Shown: in pieces, positions 38,700 to 51,401 of the stretch | Layout: each line of letters starts with the position of its first letter | Numbering within the stretch: the stretch's first letter is position 1 | Assembly: GCA_029582265.1 (NCBI GenBank) | Contig: CM055823.1 | Location: 9,708,821-9,772,820, forward strand | Origin: Zoroaster sp. YZ-2022 | Taxonomy: Eukaryota > Echinodermata > Asteroidea > Forcipulatida > Zoroasteridae | Direction: 5' to 3' | Length of the DNA: 64,000 bases | Translations under genes and position numbers: made by a program | Notes under the pieces: model-generated | What the model saw: the letters and a program-made list of their open reading frames with translations, nothing else | Told to the model about the DNA's origin: nothing | Databases searched by the model: none

Positions 38700-40090
38700 T
38701 TATTAGCTGAAAGTTTTAGGAAAAAGTGTTTGTTGACAGTGCAGTCGTTCGTGAAACTTTTGAGTTCATAAATTGATTTATTATTTAGTGTCCTTTTTCG
38801 TCTAGCGCCCTGGGTAATCCCAACTCTTTTATTTAAAGTGAAAGGGGTAATTGATCGACACTGCTATAGTATTACTATCTCCATGATAACAGTTCGGAGA
38901 TATGTCTCCCTCTCTCCCCCTCCCCACACCAGGACTAATGTCTATTTTATGACGATTATACATGTAAGCGTATACCTGGCGCAAATTATACAATTATTTC
39001 TATTCATGATTGACATTGATTTCATGCAAGATTAACGAACTAACCCAAAATATTAGGCCTGTGATAATTATTGTCCCCTCATTGAAAACAGAAGTCATTC
39101 CACTATCGCGTCCAATTGACGCAATGCCTCTGTGTTTTTGCTTTTTTTTTTACCGGCAATTATTGTTTTAATCTGGAGATCTGAAGCTATTTTCTATGAA
39201 GAAAAATAATATATTTCACAAAATAACTGATAATAATCTGTGATTTTCGTCATCTTACTTTATGTTCGGAAATTGATTAGCCCTGTATCTTTTTAGAACG
39301 GAATACAAATAATTTGACGTGAGCTATTTCACAAAATAGTCGTCGGAAAATCCGTTTAATAGGAATAAGTGCCTAAATGAATTTATGAATGGACCTACAA
39401 TAAATTAAATTCTGGACAACGCGTGATTCACATGATTATTGTGAAAATGTGCCATTATAAATTATTTGTTGTCCTTTCTTCAAATAAAAACAGTAGTTTT
39501 CCGGTAAAATAATGAATGCCGGTGAAATAATTATCGAAACTAAACACGGCCTAAATAAATCAAGGGCCTTTATGGAATAGGAATTAATTAACTTAAAACC
39601 ATTACACTATATATTATTATGTATTCACGTGGATCTCACTTTATTACCGTTTATTCCCAATTTGGGGGTGTTTTAACACTTTTTGGGAATTGTTTAGCAT
39701 TCTAATGAAAATTTGCGCACTCATAAGCGCAACTGTGATGTCCTTGTATGAACAAAATGCATCATCACGCTTGGTTTGTGCAAAAAATGACTGTATTCCT
39801 GTTCTTTTCAGACATAATTTCTGTCTATATAACATTTCATTTCGTTGGCCCTTATATTTATAGCGGGTGCCGCCATATATTCATTCCAGGACTTAATTGG
39901 TGACAGTCCACACTTGTGCTCAATTCTCAAAGGAAAGAAATACAGCCTGCCCGGGGGACGAAAAACACGGGTAAGCGTATAGTGGTGTGTTAGTTGCGAT
40001 TAATGTAAAATGTTTCCGGTAGAAAGAGCCCTCCTCTCTCATTGCAAGTCATGGTGGTAGGTAGGGGTAAAATATGTCACATGCCTGGAT
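38700..40090. other. No gene recognised
   Basis: AT-rich intergenic DNA upstream of the peptidase promoter. Nothing recurring or coding recognised. Confidence 0.45.
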
Positions 40091-40124
40091 TCAGTGAATG
40101 TGATCGTTCCCATTTTTATTATTT

Positions 40125-40460
40125 TTTTGTACCAAAATAAATAAATAAAATAAACGCGTTTGGGAGGATTTTCAGGAGGGGGTAATTTTTACAGGCCCTT
40201 GTTTTTTTAAGGGGTCTGAATTCAAGGCCAAAAAAATTTAAATAATTTTTTTTTTTAAATCTCCGTTTTCTGGTCCCCGCTAATTTTTGCTTTGAAAGGA
40301 TGTCAACTTGCAGCTCTCTTAGCCACCATACTTTGTGTATGGGTAATTTGGTCTGATTCCAATAACCCATATCAGTTGTCACTTTAAAAAAAAAAAATAA
40401 TAATAATAAAATAAAAGCGTCACCGCACCGATTTTGAAGCCAACTTGGACAAGAAACCGG
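40125..40460 (+). repeat. Dispersed repeat family G, copy 1
   Basis: Contains CTCTTAGCCACCATACTTTG, TTTCTGGTCCCCGC, AATAATAATAAAATAAAAGC and the end GCGTCACCGCACCGATTTTG then AAGCCAAC. Shares its end and inner motifs with 40613 and 42814. Confidence 0.65.
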
Positions 40461-40612
40461 AGACTTTTTTCTTTCAGCCATAAGCGGGCAAACGTCTTTC
40501 CCCGTGCCCCTGTGTGCCCTATAATGCCACTATATACTCAGGCCTTAAACTACGATACTCAGGCTATAATGATTTAGCAGCCATTTCTGCAAACACAAGG
40601 TTTGGGCCCAAA

Positions 40613-41011
40613 ACGTCTCCGGCTTCTGGTCTCCGCGCGCGTCGCCTCAGACCCCCGCGTCGGCATTTTTATTTATTTATTTATTTATTTATTTATATTT
40701 TTTTGGGGGGAGGGGGTTTCTATGAAACGATGTCTAATTGCAGCAAAAATTGCTTGATCGATTGGAATTCTGCCGTGCTGTGTTTTAGACGACTTTTTTT
40801 ATACGTAGGGTTATGAACGCTTGCCCGATTCGTGAGGCCTCTCTTAGCCACCATACATACATGCATCACGTATTTTCCTGTTGGGAAATAAAAAATAAAA
40901 AATAAAAAAATAAAAAACAAACAAACACCCCAACAAACAAATACCTCAACACCCCAACAAACAAACAAACAAACAAAAAAGCGCGACACCGCACCGATTT
41001 TGAAGCCAACC
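40613..41011 (+). repeat. Dispersed repeat family G, copy 2, with two simple-repeat tracts
   Basis: Starts at CGTCTCCGGCTTCTGGTCTC with GTCGCCTCAGACCCCCGCGT, has (TTTA)n then a G run, then GATCGATTGGAATTCTGCCG, GAGGCCTCTCTTAGCCACCA, an (AAAATA)n/(AAAC)n tract and the end ACACCGCACCGATTTTGAAG. Confidence 0.75.
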
Positions 41012-41731
41012 TATTTTTTGGCCTATAGGATAAATTTCCACCACCATTATTTCTATCGAGTATTGTGAGCCTTTAAAGTGCCCTTCAAAAGCATTTGTAT
41101 AAGGCCTATAATGCCAAAATATTAATGTCATAATTACATGTCTGCCTGGTGAAAATCCCATGGGTTTGACCCTCCTGTCGTCCGTTTTTTTCAAGGATCA
41201 AAACGGTTCATGGCACAAGTGGCGTAAATTTTTATTGTGTGGGTGACTGTTATCACAATGACCACCCCAGGCCCTGCTGCCGACCCTGCATGCCCACATA
41301 GCAATAATTCTCAGTACAAAAAATGGCACCCAGTATATGTAGCCTTCCATCCTTGAAAATTTCAAAGAGAATTAAGAAAAGCATGATGTCAAAGCGAGAT
41401 AAATTATGTTATCAAAGAATAATGATGTGCTTCAAAATGCCTATTACAACGCAAAACGGTTGTATTGTACTGGGATTGTTTTTCCCCATAATGACTCAAT
41501 CAGAAGCGTTGTGAACGTTGAGGGCTGGCCGACACTGAGAACCGTCCAGCCAGAGCAGGGCTATGGAAAAGGCATTTGCTGACTGACTTCAGATGAGGAT
41601 ACAGAAACGATACAGAAACGATAGGGGGATGCGTGTTTTCAAACAAATTGAACTCCTTCAAAATCGCCACACGATGGGGTTGGGTACCGTCGTGAGAAAT
41701 GTTGAGGGGGAGGGAGGTAGATGTGAACAAA

Positions 41732-41874
41732 AACCTGAGGACGATCAGAGCATACTGATCGAAACGTCGAGTTGTAACCTCCAGTTCTTTTCAGAACTAA
41801 TTACTACTCAATTAAGAATTTCACATGGTGTCACCGCAATTAGTCTTACTTATCCTCTTCACCATGCAAAGCTA
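41732..41874 (+). repeat. Dispersed repeat (CTGAGGACGATCAG family), copy 3
   Basis: Near-identical to 26996-27134: CCTGAGGACGATCAGAGCAT to TTCACCATGCAAAGCT. A partial inverted copy follows at 42046-42112. Confidence 0.8.
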
Positions 41875-42045
41875 CAAGTTTTAGATGTGAACAAATTTCC
41901 CCTCGAAATTAAATAAAGGCACAAACACGGTAAACCCACAGGCCTGCTTCGATGGTTTGATTTGTTGGTTTATTTCATTGTGGACTGAGGCACAATTAAA
42001 AGTGGCTAATGTTATTGAACAGAACTCATGTCTATAAGTCAATAC

Positions 42046-42112
42046 TGCGGTGACACCATGTGAAATTCTCACTCGAGTAGTAATTAGTTCTGAAAAGAAT
42101 TGGATGTTGCAA
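42046..42112 (-). repeat. Dispersed repeat (CTGAGGACGATCAG family), partial inverted copy
   Basis: TGCGGTGACACCATGTGAAA then GAGTAGTAATTAGTTCTGAA, the reverse complement of the distal half of the family. Confidence 0.7.
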
Positions 42113-42813
42113 CTGATGTCTGTAAAAATAAACAAATAATATTTTTGTCATTATAAAAGGAGTTTGGGATTTTATTCGCATTGATGACAGATAATCCTGA
42201 TCGGATCAGAGGGTTGGACGAGACACGTAGGCCTACTACGCCAATGTGCCCAGTGACTAGTGGCGGATCCACATTTGGGGGGAGGTAAACCTCTTCAACA
42301 TCAGTTGGAGGGTAGGGGAATCACTAGTGTTTATGGGGACAGTTTGGGGCTTGAACCCTCAGACCTCATACTTCCATATACTGTCCCACATCGTTACAAG
42401 AAATTGCAGCCATTTGTAGGCTTACCATACAGCGCATCCATTTTGTTTTCCTTCCATAACTAAAATAAACCAACGTGACCAAACCGAGGCTCGAAGGGAA
42501 GACAGTCTGGTAGCTGGCACCTTTTATTAAGACCCAGCACCCGTGATTCAAAACTCTTCATAGCGTACACAGGCAATGTGACAAACATGGCTGCATGCAA
42601 CATAGCGTTATAACGTTATCAAAAATAATAGGACTTTTACCACCCGTACCTGCTTAGCAACATGGCTTTCAATGATTTGGTAATACTTACAAAATATTGC
42701 AGAGCTACTTAATTATAATGTAGCAGGGGTAGGGTCACGCTCTATTATAATAATGGGTGTGGCTGGAGGGGATAGATGTACACAGTCTCGGCTCACTTAG
42801 GCCAACAAAAAAG

Positions 42814-43200
42814 TCACCAGTTTCTGGTCATCGGTCGGCTTCAAAATCGGTGCGGTGACGCCAACAGAGAAATACATGATACATTGTTTACGCGGGGACC
42901 AAATTTCCACCAAAGTATGGTAGCTAAGCTATTAGAGAGGCCTCACAAATCGGGCAAACATTCATATCCCTATGTGAAAAAGTCGTTTAAAGCACAACAC
43001 GGCAGAATTCCAATCGATCCAGCAATTTTGGATGCAATTGGACAAAATTGGCTGCAATTGAGCAAAAAAATAATTAAAAAAATATATATAAATAAATAAA
43101 ATAAATAAATAAATTTAAAAAATAAATAAATAAATTTAATAAAAAATAAAAATGCCGACGCACGGGTCTGAGGCGACGCGCCCGTTAACCAGAAACCAGT
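42814..43200 (-). repeat. Dispersed repeat family G, copy 3 (inverted)
   Basis: Reads ACCAGTTTCTGGTCATCGG, CTTCAAAATCGGTGCGGTGA, then AGAGAGGCCTCACAAATCGG, CGGCAGAATTCCAATCGATC, an (AATA)n tract and GGGTCTGAGGCGACGCG, ending AACCAGAAACCAGT. Some frames cross it but are repeat-derived. Confidence 0.75.
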
Positions 43201-44166
43201 ATGACCTTATACGAGTGTACATGATTGTATAATGTTTCAGTATTGAAGGCCTCAGGCTTGCCTGGGATCCCACCCCTGCAATGTTCGGGCCAATGACGCC
43301 GCAACTGCATGCAATGAATAAAAATGGCGAGAGGAACTAGTGGTGGGCGTGGTATTGGCTGATCACGATGTATTGGGTGAAATAATGGGCGGCGGGACAT
43401 GTCCCCTCCCCCAATATTGTGACAAGGACACGGTATGTCAATGTACAACAATTATGATAATATCCTCCAGGTTCCATTTGATTGTCTTCCCCCAAAAGAC
43501 TCCCAGCCTCCCCCAAAAAGGGGTTTCTATCTAATAGGGTCTACTATCCAGGGTCGTGAAAAAGGGGCCAAGCTGCAACCAAGAAAAGAAATTACAAGAG
43601 GGCTACCAAAACGTAAGGGACACGCACAAAAAACCTCTGGTAATTATAAACGCACGGTGATAAAACGGGGGGGGGGGGCGGGGCGTTTTATAGAATATTA
43701 AATTTTCGTTTGTATTATTGTCCATAACTGTCTCCACATTAGGGCAAAGACATTATTCTTCGCATTAAAAATATATGCATATATGTATAGGCTATAATAA
43801 ATAAAGAAATAAAGAAATAAAACTGATTAAGATTTTGTATTGGTCATTTGGGGCGGAGTCATGCAAGACCTCTGAATTTTATTACCACAGCTAGCTAGCT
43901 AGCTACAAACAAATTGTAGGCCCCGGAAGTTTGTCCACTTCCTCAAGTCTTCCCCCTGATTGCCGTTTGCAACTCATGACCCGTATATTAGGCATACAAT
44001 CTGATTTTGGGGGGAAATAAAAATATATCATTTATTCGCTTTTTAATGCCATATACGTGTACATCGTTCGTAGAGCATATCAAAAGATTTTCATAATCAA
44101 GCTGTACACATTCAATGCTAAACAACCATTCATGATATTCGACCCCAATTATGTCAGGAATTCAAC
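43201..44166. other. No gene; simple-sequence patches
   Basis: A poly-G run lies near 43668-43683, a short AATAAAGA tract near 43798-43822 and (CTAG)n near 43890-43905. No exon recognised. Confidence 0.45.
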
Positions 44167-44238
44167 ATGGCCGCCTCTATTCTACTCCTGTCAGTACTGA
44201 CAGTAGCGACACTTAGCATTGTTCTGATAAAAATCTAA
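44167..44238 (+). CDS. Short hydrophobic ORF (23 aa), candidate microprotein
   Basis: ATG in the context TTCAACATGGCCGCC, one base off the TISU consensus, followed by 23 codons reading MAASILLLSVLTVATLSIVL then IKI and TAA. Residues 5-21 are a continuous hydrophobic segment like a signal peptide or single membrane helix. It may instead be the start of a longer spliced gene on the plus strand, but I found no donor to prove it. The sequence downstream to about 44720 is more CpG-rich than its surroundings. No homologue known to me. Confidence 0.25.
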   Translation: MAASILLLSVLTVATLSIVLIKI

Positions 44239-47200
44239 CAGATTTCGTCTACATTTTTCACTTTTCGTCCGCACAGAGTAAATCATTCATGAAATTATAA
44301 AAGCTTGGGGCTTTTTCAAGGCCTGAACCGTCTGTGTTCCATTAGCTGACGAATTTCAGATCCATCATTAACTGTTATTTGTGTCAACCGCGCGAAGCGA
44401 TCATGCTGGATGTATACAGAAGAAGGTTTGAAACGTGCTGATAAGTTCACGCTCACCGTACCAGCAGCAGCTAGCTTATCTAGCCTGGCAGCCCGCCTCA
44501 TGTGTACGCTTCTCGTGCGCGACCTGTGGAGAACTATTTGCCCTTGTGGTCACAGAACAAAAGCTATTGTCTACCCATTGTGCTCGCCTATTGTTTGACC
44601 AACACTGGCTTTCTAAAGGCACACGATTGAGCCAGGTGCAATAACTGACTGGAAGTTCAGACGTGAAGGGGAAAAATCCAGGCTGGAATTGAAACAGGTG
44701 AAAAACACATGGTAGGCCAACATCGGGTAAGTCCACTTTGTAGTAACACTTTTGTTGCCCCTCGTGCCAAATTTTTGGCCATCTGACTTTTGAAGAATGT
44801 GATTTGAGCGATGTGTTGTTTGAAAAAGTAGCGTTTTGCGTTACTGCATGGATGATTAACACTGTCGTCAATCCGTTTTTGCTGTGAACATGATGGTGGA
44901 TGGGTTTGAATTGGATTGACCATGGTTAGACAATGATACTTAAAAGTTAAGGTTTTCTGAAATAGAAATAGAAATATTACTGTAGTAGATTGATAGATTA
45001 GGTGGTGAAACAGCCTTCCTTGTATTTTGTTTCTCTAAAATAGTTTAGAAAATGGTTTCTTTCTGTGTTTACTTTTTTTGCACCCCCTGAAAAAAGAACA
45101 GCGATTGGATTGGCAGCACACTTGTGTTGTGAGAATCAATGGCTATTTTACATTGTGTGGCATTGCACATCAACATGCTCAAAATGTTCCTAATGCTTTA
45201 GACGGTAATGTTAGTACATATACATGCCTCATGCACTGTTTTATCACGTTTTGTTTTCCCGAGCCAATTTGGGCACTGAGCTTCAACCCTTTTCAGATGA
45301 TAATTCATTTGTGTAATTTTTAAATGTTTAAATTGTCAATCTAAATCAATTAGTACATAGAATTTCTCTGAGAGTTATTAATGCTGGATCAAAGGTCTTA
45401 TACAGAGAGCAACATTTACCATAGACTGGTACCCTGTCTTTATCCTATCAAGGATAGAGACAAGCTCCAGGCGTACCATACAAGGGATTTCATTGGATAC
45501 GTTGAGCCGAAGATCTGATGTCATGTGCTAGCTTGGTAACCAAGGACAATGTTGAATCTCCATGAAACTGAGAGGCCGGCATTTTTTCACGAGCCTCGAA
45601 GATAACGTCAGATGTTTGGGCTACTGTTGCCTGCACATCAGCCCTCTACTGGTGAAATGCACTTTGAATAGCTTTGAACTTCGAGCATTTTGTGATGCCA
45701 TTTTACATTTTAAAAAATACGTAGTGATGTTGCCGAAGTAATGTCGTTTGAATGATTAAGTAAAGTCAAACAGGAAATAATCTATGTATGTTTTGGAACA
45801 CCATGAGTGCACAAGTTTGTCACTGAGTATATATTTTTTTTTACAAGAAAAAACATATTTTCATTGCCAATTTTTGTTAAGTATTTTTTGGTTTAATTGA
45901 AATACCCCTCCCCAGTAACTTGAATGCAAATGGAGCCAAATGCACTCGCTAGTTACCCGTGATACTCTGACCTGACGAAAACAGTGGTTTGAATAAATGA
46001 TCAGCCCTCATTAGGCTGTGACCAGTCCAACTATTCCGATGCATGAGTCACTAAAAAAGTACCAGTCCCCAGTAACCTTATCCCAAGTGTAATGTAGATT
46101 GTGGGGGGGGGGGGGGGGTAGGGGTAGGGGCAACCCCTAATGACCAAATTCCAAGGGTTAATGTGGGGCAGAGACGGTGGGTGGGTGGGGGAGGTAGGGG
46201 AGTGGGTGCAGTGTACAATTTGCAGAATTTGTAACTATTTCCAATCCTGCCGAGGGCCCTGACATTGGAAGGGAAAACAAATAATTACGAGGAAAAAGAG
46301 AGGAAGTAAAGAGTATGTGTACAACACTCCGAACTATTTCCTTTGCTTCTGTTGTATAAATACACAATCATGTTCTTTATGTACACATTCTATTGGAAAT
46401 ATTGGGAATACAATGTCAAACAGTTAGTCTTTGTGGTGTACATATTTTATTTGCACAATGGCTGAAAAGTTCATTGACCTAGATTCCCCCCCCCCCCCCC
46501 GCCCCATACAGTTGTATGTGTACATTGGTGCTTACACAAGTTGTATTCAGGCTTATATGACATGTAAACTAAAAACCTGGCTGGTAATTTTATTGTTTTT
46601 TGGCTAGATCCTTTAAAAAATTTGAAAAATTGTTTTTCCAAGGGAAGAAATTCATTGACTAACAGACACATGAAACTGCATTAAAGGTTTTATTCTTGTT
46701 TGTTGTTTGTGTTATTGGCCTGTCAAAATAAACATTCATTTTAATTGATTAAAATATTTAGATTCTTGTGTTTTATTTGTTTTCCTTGTTCATTGGATTG
46801 AAACCTGTACACAATTTATTCTGTACAAAGACAATGGTGTACCTGATGTATTTAAATTCATTTTTGAAATGGTTGGTTTTATAAAAAAAAGTCCATGCCC
46901 AAACAAGAACTCCTGCACTTTCACCTTAAATATCCTTATTATTATTATTTTTGAACAGTACATACCAAGCCATATTGTCCCCTGTATTTTCCAGATTTTC
47001 TATTGTGTGATCTCAGGTTTGCAAACAATAGCTCCCTCTGCACTCAGCAGATGTTGTCATGACTGCTAGCTATAGTCTATTGTTCACCACTCTTTCTATT
47101 AGTCCCTGGAGCTATGTAATCCTTTGTCCAGAATGCCATTTAGTTATGAGCTAACAGTGAAGGCTTTAAGAGCCCCATTGTTTATCCCGCAGTGGTTGAA

Positions 47201-48500
47201 CCATTATTTGATTACAATAGAGCAGATTGAGCCTTTGTTTTCATATGTGGACAGATTCATTTGTTTGAATAGGGGTGGGCAGGTTAATGTAAGGACAAGT
47301 CAGTCTGAGTGAGGGGATGTTTGAAACCACATAAAGCAAAGGTCAATATTGAAAACTCAATAACATAAATTTTATTTTGTCAATTTCCCAACAAATTTGT
47401 ACAAATGTAGTTCTAAAGGAATACAAAATGTTGAAAATGAGACAAAAAATGAGTAAACTTATGTGTGCAGTCTTCCAATTGGCCAGCACGGCTATCAATT
47501 AGAGTCAAGCAGGTTTTAAATATTGCTTTTATACAGATTCCGACATCCGAATTTCAACATTTTTTTTGGTTGGTTTAGTAACGATGTTATCTTTCAAAAT
47601 TCATTTGCTTTTTAAATTCTATTTTTCGTGTCTCTTGAGCCAAACACCGGTGATATATCTTTCAGGCTTTAATAACAAATAAACAAAATTCTGACCTTAT
47701 AGGGAGTGTATACGATTACAAAATTTCAGAATTATAAATACTCAAAAGTTGTTGATTGTACCAAACATTCTGAGAATTAATTTCTGTCTGAAATGCTGTC
47801 AATTTGAGAAAACGGGAAATTCACATTTGAAACGTATCACGGTCATGATCCATTTTCCACATCAGCATTGAATGCAAACAAAATCTGAAGTGCATTTTCA
47901 CTATGGATTGACACAATGAAATGAACTGAACCCTTACAGGTTGATTTCTTTACAAGGTATCATAAATGTTATAAAGTACATTGTATGGATGCATATTTAC
48001 ATGTAAAAACACTTTACCAATGGTGTCATACAATTTTCATGTTTCTTGGGAAAAAATGCCAGTTGTCAGAAAGGCAAGAACAGCTCTGTCAGAGGTGCCA
48101 GCTACATGTGGATATAATGATTTATTAGGAATGTAACATGTATTTGAGGTCGCCTGTTCCTTTTTTTGTTAGTATGTAGAGATGTTACTTAATATAACAT
48201 TAACAAAGAGATAATCACTTAATGGTCCGGTGAAAAGTTTCTTTTCCATTAAGCATTTAAGTATTTATAAAATGGGAAAATGCCAGGAGTATGGCAGAGT
48301 ACCAAATAACATGGTGGGGAGTTGATAACATCAAAGCGTGACACACACATGTACCTTTGACATGTTGGCTAGCTGTGTACGACTCCTTCAAGATGTGTTG
48401 TCCATGTTTTTAGCTATTTCAACAATAACTTTTCCTATTTGAAAAAAAATCAATAAAATTAAATAAATAAATTTAAAAACATAATTGGAACATTGCCATT
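44239..48500. other. No gene supported; CpG-richer patch then AT-rich DNA
   Basis: 44300-44720 is GC-balanced with many CpG and could be a promoter or first exon of a plus-strand gene. After that there are long AT-rich stretches, a poly-G run at 46104-46118 and a poly-C run at 46487-46500. No exon with family resemblance was found on either strand. Confidence 0.4.
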
Positions 48501-48747
48501 TTAACCCTCCTACTGTTTGACCATTTGAAACCATTCAAAATTTCCACTTACCAAAATGGCCATTGGTTTTGTACACACATGGTGATACCATTTGAAAAGT
48601 GTTGGTAGCAAGCTTTACTACCATTCAAATCCATTCAAATGGTTTTTGAATGGTGGATACACTACACCTTGGTGTGTTTCACAAAACGAATGGTTTCAAA
48701 TGGTGCATCAACTTGTCTGAAAATGGTACCAGAAGTAGGAGGGTTAA
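48501..48747 (+). mobile_element. TTAA element, family 2 type B, complete short copy
   Basis: TTAA at 48501-48504 and 48744-48747. Ends CCCTCCTACTGTTTGACC and GGTACCAGAAGTAGGAGGG. The interior is about ten iterations of ACCATTCAAAT / ATTTGAATGGT words, e.g. ACCATTCAAATCCATTCAAA. Confidence 0.92.
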
Positions 48748-48777
48748 TTGATTTAATTTTGCCCTACACCGACGTGT

Positions 48778-48935
48778 GTATAGCATATCAGTGCTTTCCG
48801 AGTGTCTGTGGAAGAAAACTTCACAGGCGACTCGGGCGGGATTCGAACCCACGACCTCCTGCTTACTAGTGCAGACGTCTCAACCTCTTGACCACCGAGC
48901 TTGCCTAATGACAATTGGAAGAGGTTAATACAAAT
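48778..48935 (-). mobile_element. Second tRNA-like SINE family, best copy
   Basis: On the minus strand: CTCGGTGGTCAAGAGGTTGA (A-box-like), GTCGTGGGTTCGAATCCCGC (B box GGTTCGAATCC), then CCTGTGAAGTTTTCTTCCAC and CACTCGGAAAGCACTG. Relatives at 22885 and 55198. Confidence 0.75.
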
Positions 48936-49251
48936 GCTGTAAAATGACATTTCTAAAAATAATGTTAAAAATGTTTTTACAGTCAATAAGTGCCAAAATG
49001 ATTTAATGATTGGCGCCATCATCATTTTTTTGGTCATGTTTTTAACTGTTATTACCAAGCTGTTACTGTTATTATCAAGTACACTGTGTAATCTGTGAAA
49101 TATCTCATTTCAAAGAATATTTTATTCGAATAGGGAAATATCATTGTTATGAAAATGGAAATTGCCATTTAAACTGGCAATACATCTTTAAGGAACCATG
49201 GGGGTGGGGGAATTCTCACAAATTGTTGTAAGTGGTTTTTTTTTTTAATGT

Positions 49252-49252
49252 T

Positions 49253-49287
<35 letters not shown>

Positions 49288-49290
49288 TTT
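49252..49290 (+). repeat. (TTTA)n microsatellite
   Basis: About nine TTTA units, followed by a short G run. Confidence 0.9.
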
Positions 49291-49330
49291 TTTGGGGAGG
49301 GTTTGGGCTCATTAAAACTTTTGAACTCTC

Positions 49331-49388
<58 letters not shown>

Positions 49389-49732
49389 TGGACTTATATG
49401 GCGCACGTATCCACCAAACTGGTGCTCAAGGCGCATTACATTATTACCCCTGCTCATCAGGCTCATAAATCATTCCTGAAACCATCTCAGCTCCCTGGGG
49501 AGTATACAGCTCAATTGCTGCCATTTCAGCGCATATGGGCTAATCAAACACAACAACCAACTCTGCCCTCACAGGTACACATTTACCCCTGGGTGGAGAG
49601 AAGCAATTATGGTAAAGTGTCTTGCTGAAGGACACAAGCACCTAGGTCGTGGCTGGGATTCGAACTCACATTCTGACGACTCAGCCATCAGAACACAAAT
49701 CCGATGCACTACACCGCTCGACCAAGGCATTC
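49331..49732 (-). mobile_element. tRNA-like SINE with ATT tail, variant head
   Basis: On the plus strand (AAT)n, then GTGGACTTATATGGCGCACG, the standard body, and a head ending ACCGCTCGACCAAGGCATTC. The head differs from the Leu(CAA) type in its anticodon arm and resembles the one at 31110-31391. Confidence 0.88.
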
Positions 49733-49734
49733 CA

Positions 49735-50887
49735 CTACATTTAGAGACACGAGTCTTAAATCAGTCTTACTAGGGGTCAGAAAACTTTTGCTGTTAGCTT
49801 AGGGGGTCTTGACTTGTTTTGGTTAAGATTTAGAACATTTTTGAAACTGGATCCCTTCCCCGAAAATGAAAGCTTCCTTGCATGATGGGACATGTGCTAA
49901 ACACTTGCTGTATTTTGGGCTGTTTTAGAAAAACAGTTTGTGCATGATTCAGGCAATGTGATTGTTTGTCTAGATTGATTCTATTACTAGGTGACAGTTC
50001 TGTGGATCTGATACATTATAAATGTGTGTAACAAGGAGTTGTAAATGGAGGCATGTGTGTGCATACTGAAATAGCCAGTGCGAATGAAATGCCAAACACT
50101 TTTACTGCACATATGTATTTGATTAAAATAAAAAAGAAAGAAACAAAAGTCTTATTGAGGACCTTTGGCTAGTGTCAACGTTTCCGGGACAAGCCCTTCC
50201 CAGCATCTTCCCCCAAATCTACCCTCTTTCTTCACTTCTCGCTCCCCAAAGCATACACCTTGTTGCCCCACTCACAAGTGTAATCTTCAAACCTTATCGG
50301 CCTTGTCAATCCACTCTGAAAGCCCCCTCCTTATTTCCGTCTCCTGTTGTGCCTTGTCTCCTGGGTTCCGTTACCCCGTTTGCCAAGCAGAGTGCGGTGG
50401 TTCCCTCAGCAGCACATGACTGGGAGCTGGTGCTGGCTTCCGAAGCAGGCAGTGCAAGATAATTAGTTGGGACCATGGGTACTGCCAAGCGGGCCTTATC
50501 TTAATTGGAACTTTCCCTGCAAATTTCCTGTGCTTCTGTGTAAGCGGTGGTGCAACTTCAACTGGATGTCAAGTACCCCAGTTTAAGTTTGACATATATC
50601 TGGCAGACGTGGCAGTGAGCTCCCAACTTTCAGTATCTTGGACAAATCACAAGAGGGTGCAATACATCTCAACACTCATACGTGTATATTGCATCATTCA
50701 GGGGGAGGGGACATTCAGGGGGAGGGGACTTTGGTAGTGCATGTACTCTTTCGTGGTTGGTGGGGGGGGGGGCTGTAAAGCTTTGTTGAGATGTTTAAAT
50801 ATACATTGGATCAACCAAACAAAATCAATTTTATACCCTTTTATCATCTTGCATGTATACTAGGCATTTTTATGTGGGTTCACCATC
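49735..50887. other. No gene; GC-balanced island at 50165-50520
   Basis: Most is AT-rich. 50165-50520 is GC-balanced and free of recognised repeats, with overlapping frames on both strands but no family resemblance. It includes GGCCTTATCTTAATTGG. It may be a conserved non-coding element or an unrecognised exon. Confidence 0.35.
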
Positions 50888-51203
50888 TAACCCTCCTACA
50901 ATCAGTGCAATTTTTGAAACAACCCATTCAGGCCACTCCAAGCCATTAGCTGTTGCCAGTGGCCTCCTATTGTTACCCTTCTGTGCACTGTCACACCACT
51001 GAGATTGCAGGGTAAGGTGGTCTCCATCGATACATTGTAGGCCATACTAATATGTTCAAACATTTACAGTGGCCTTGGGTGGCACACAGTTGATTTTGTA
51101 AGATTACTTGGAAAGGACAGCAGGCTTGTACATGTATGTACTGAAGGTTGCTAAAGAACAGAATTTTGTGGATCGGAGTGGCCTCCATGTGTAGGAGGGT
51201 TAA
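50888..51203 (-). mobile_element. TTAA element, family 2 type A
   Basis: Left CTAACCCTCCTACAATCAG, right CATGTGTAGGAGGGTTAA at 51203. The interior repeats AGTGGCCTCC / GGCCACTCC words, e.g. GCCAGTGGCCTCCTATTG. Confidence 0.9.
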
Positions 51204-51401
51204 TATGAGTGTGCATCCCCTTTCCAGCTACCATGGATCTACCCTAGCCCGGGTTGGACTTTCACTTCCATGTACTCTGTTTTAGTGTATACAGAGTCCA
51301 TATTTGGGCTAGAATCTACCCCTGATAATAACCCAAATCCAACGAAGGATTAGTATCAAACACTTTCCTATTAGTGAAGTTGATCATACAATGAGAAATG
51401 A

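Noticed and set aside
50165..50462. Overlapping proline/serine-rich frames
   Set aside because: Two frames are open at once on the plus strand and another on the minus; composition effect, no family resemblance.
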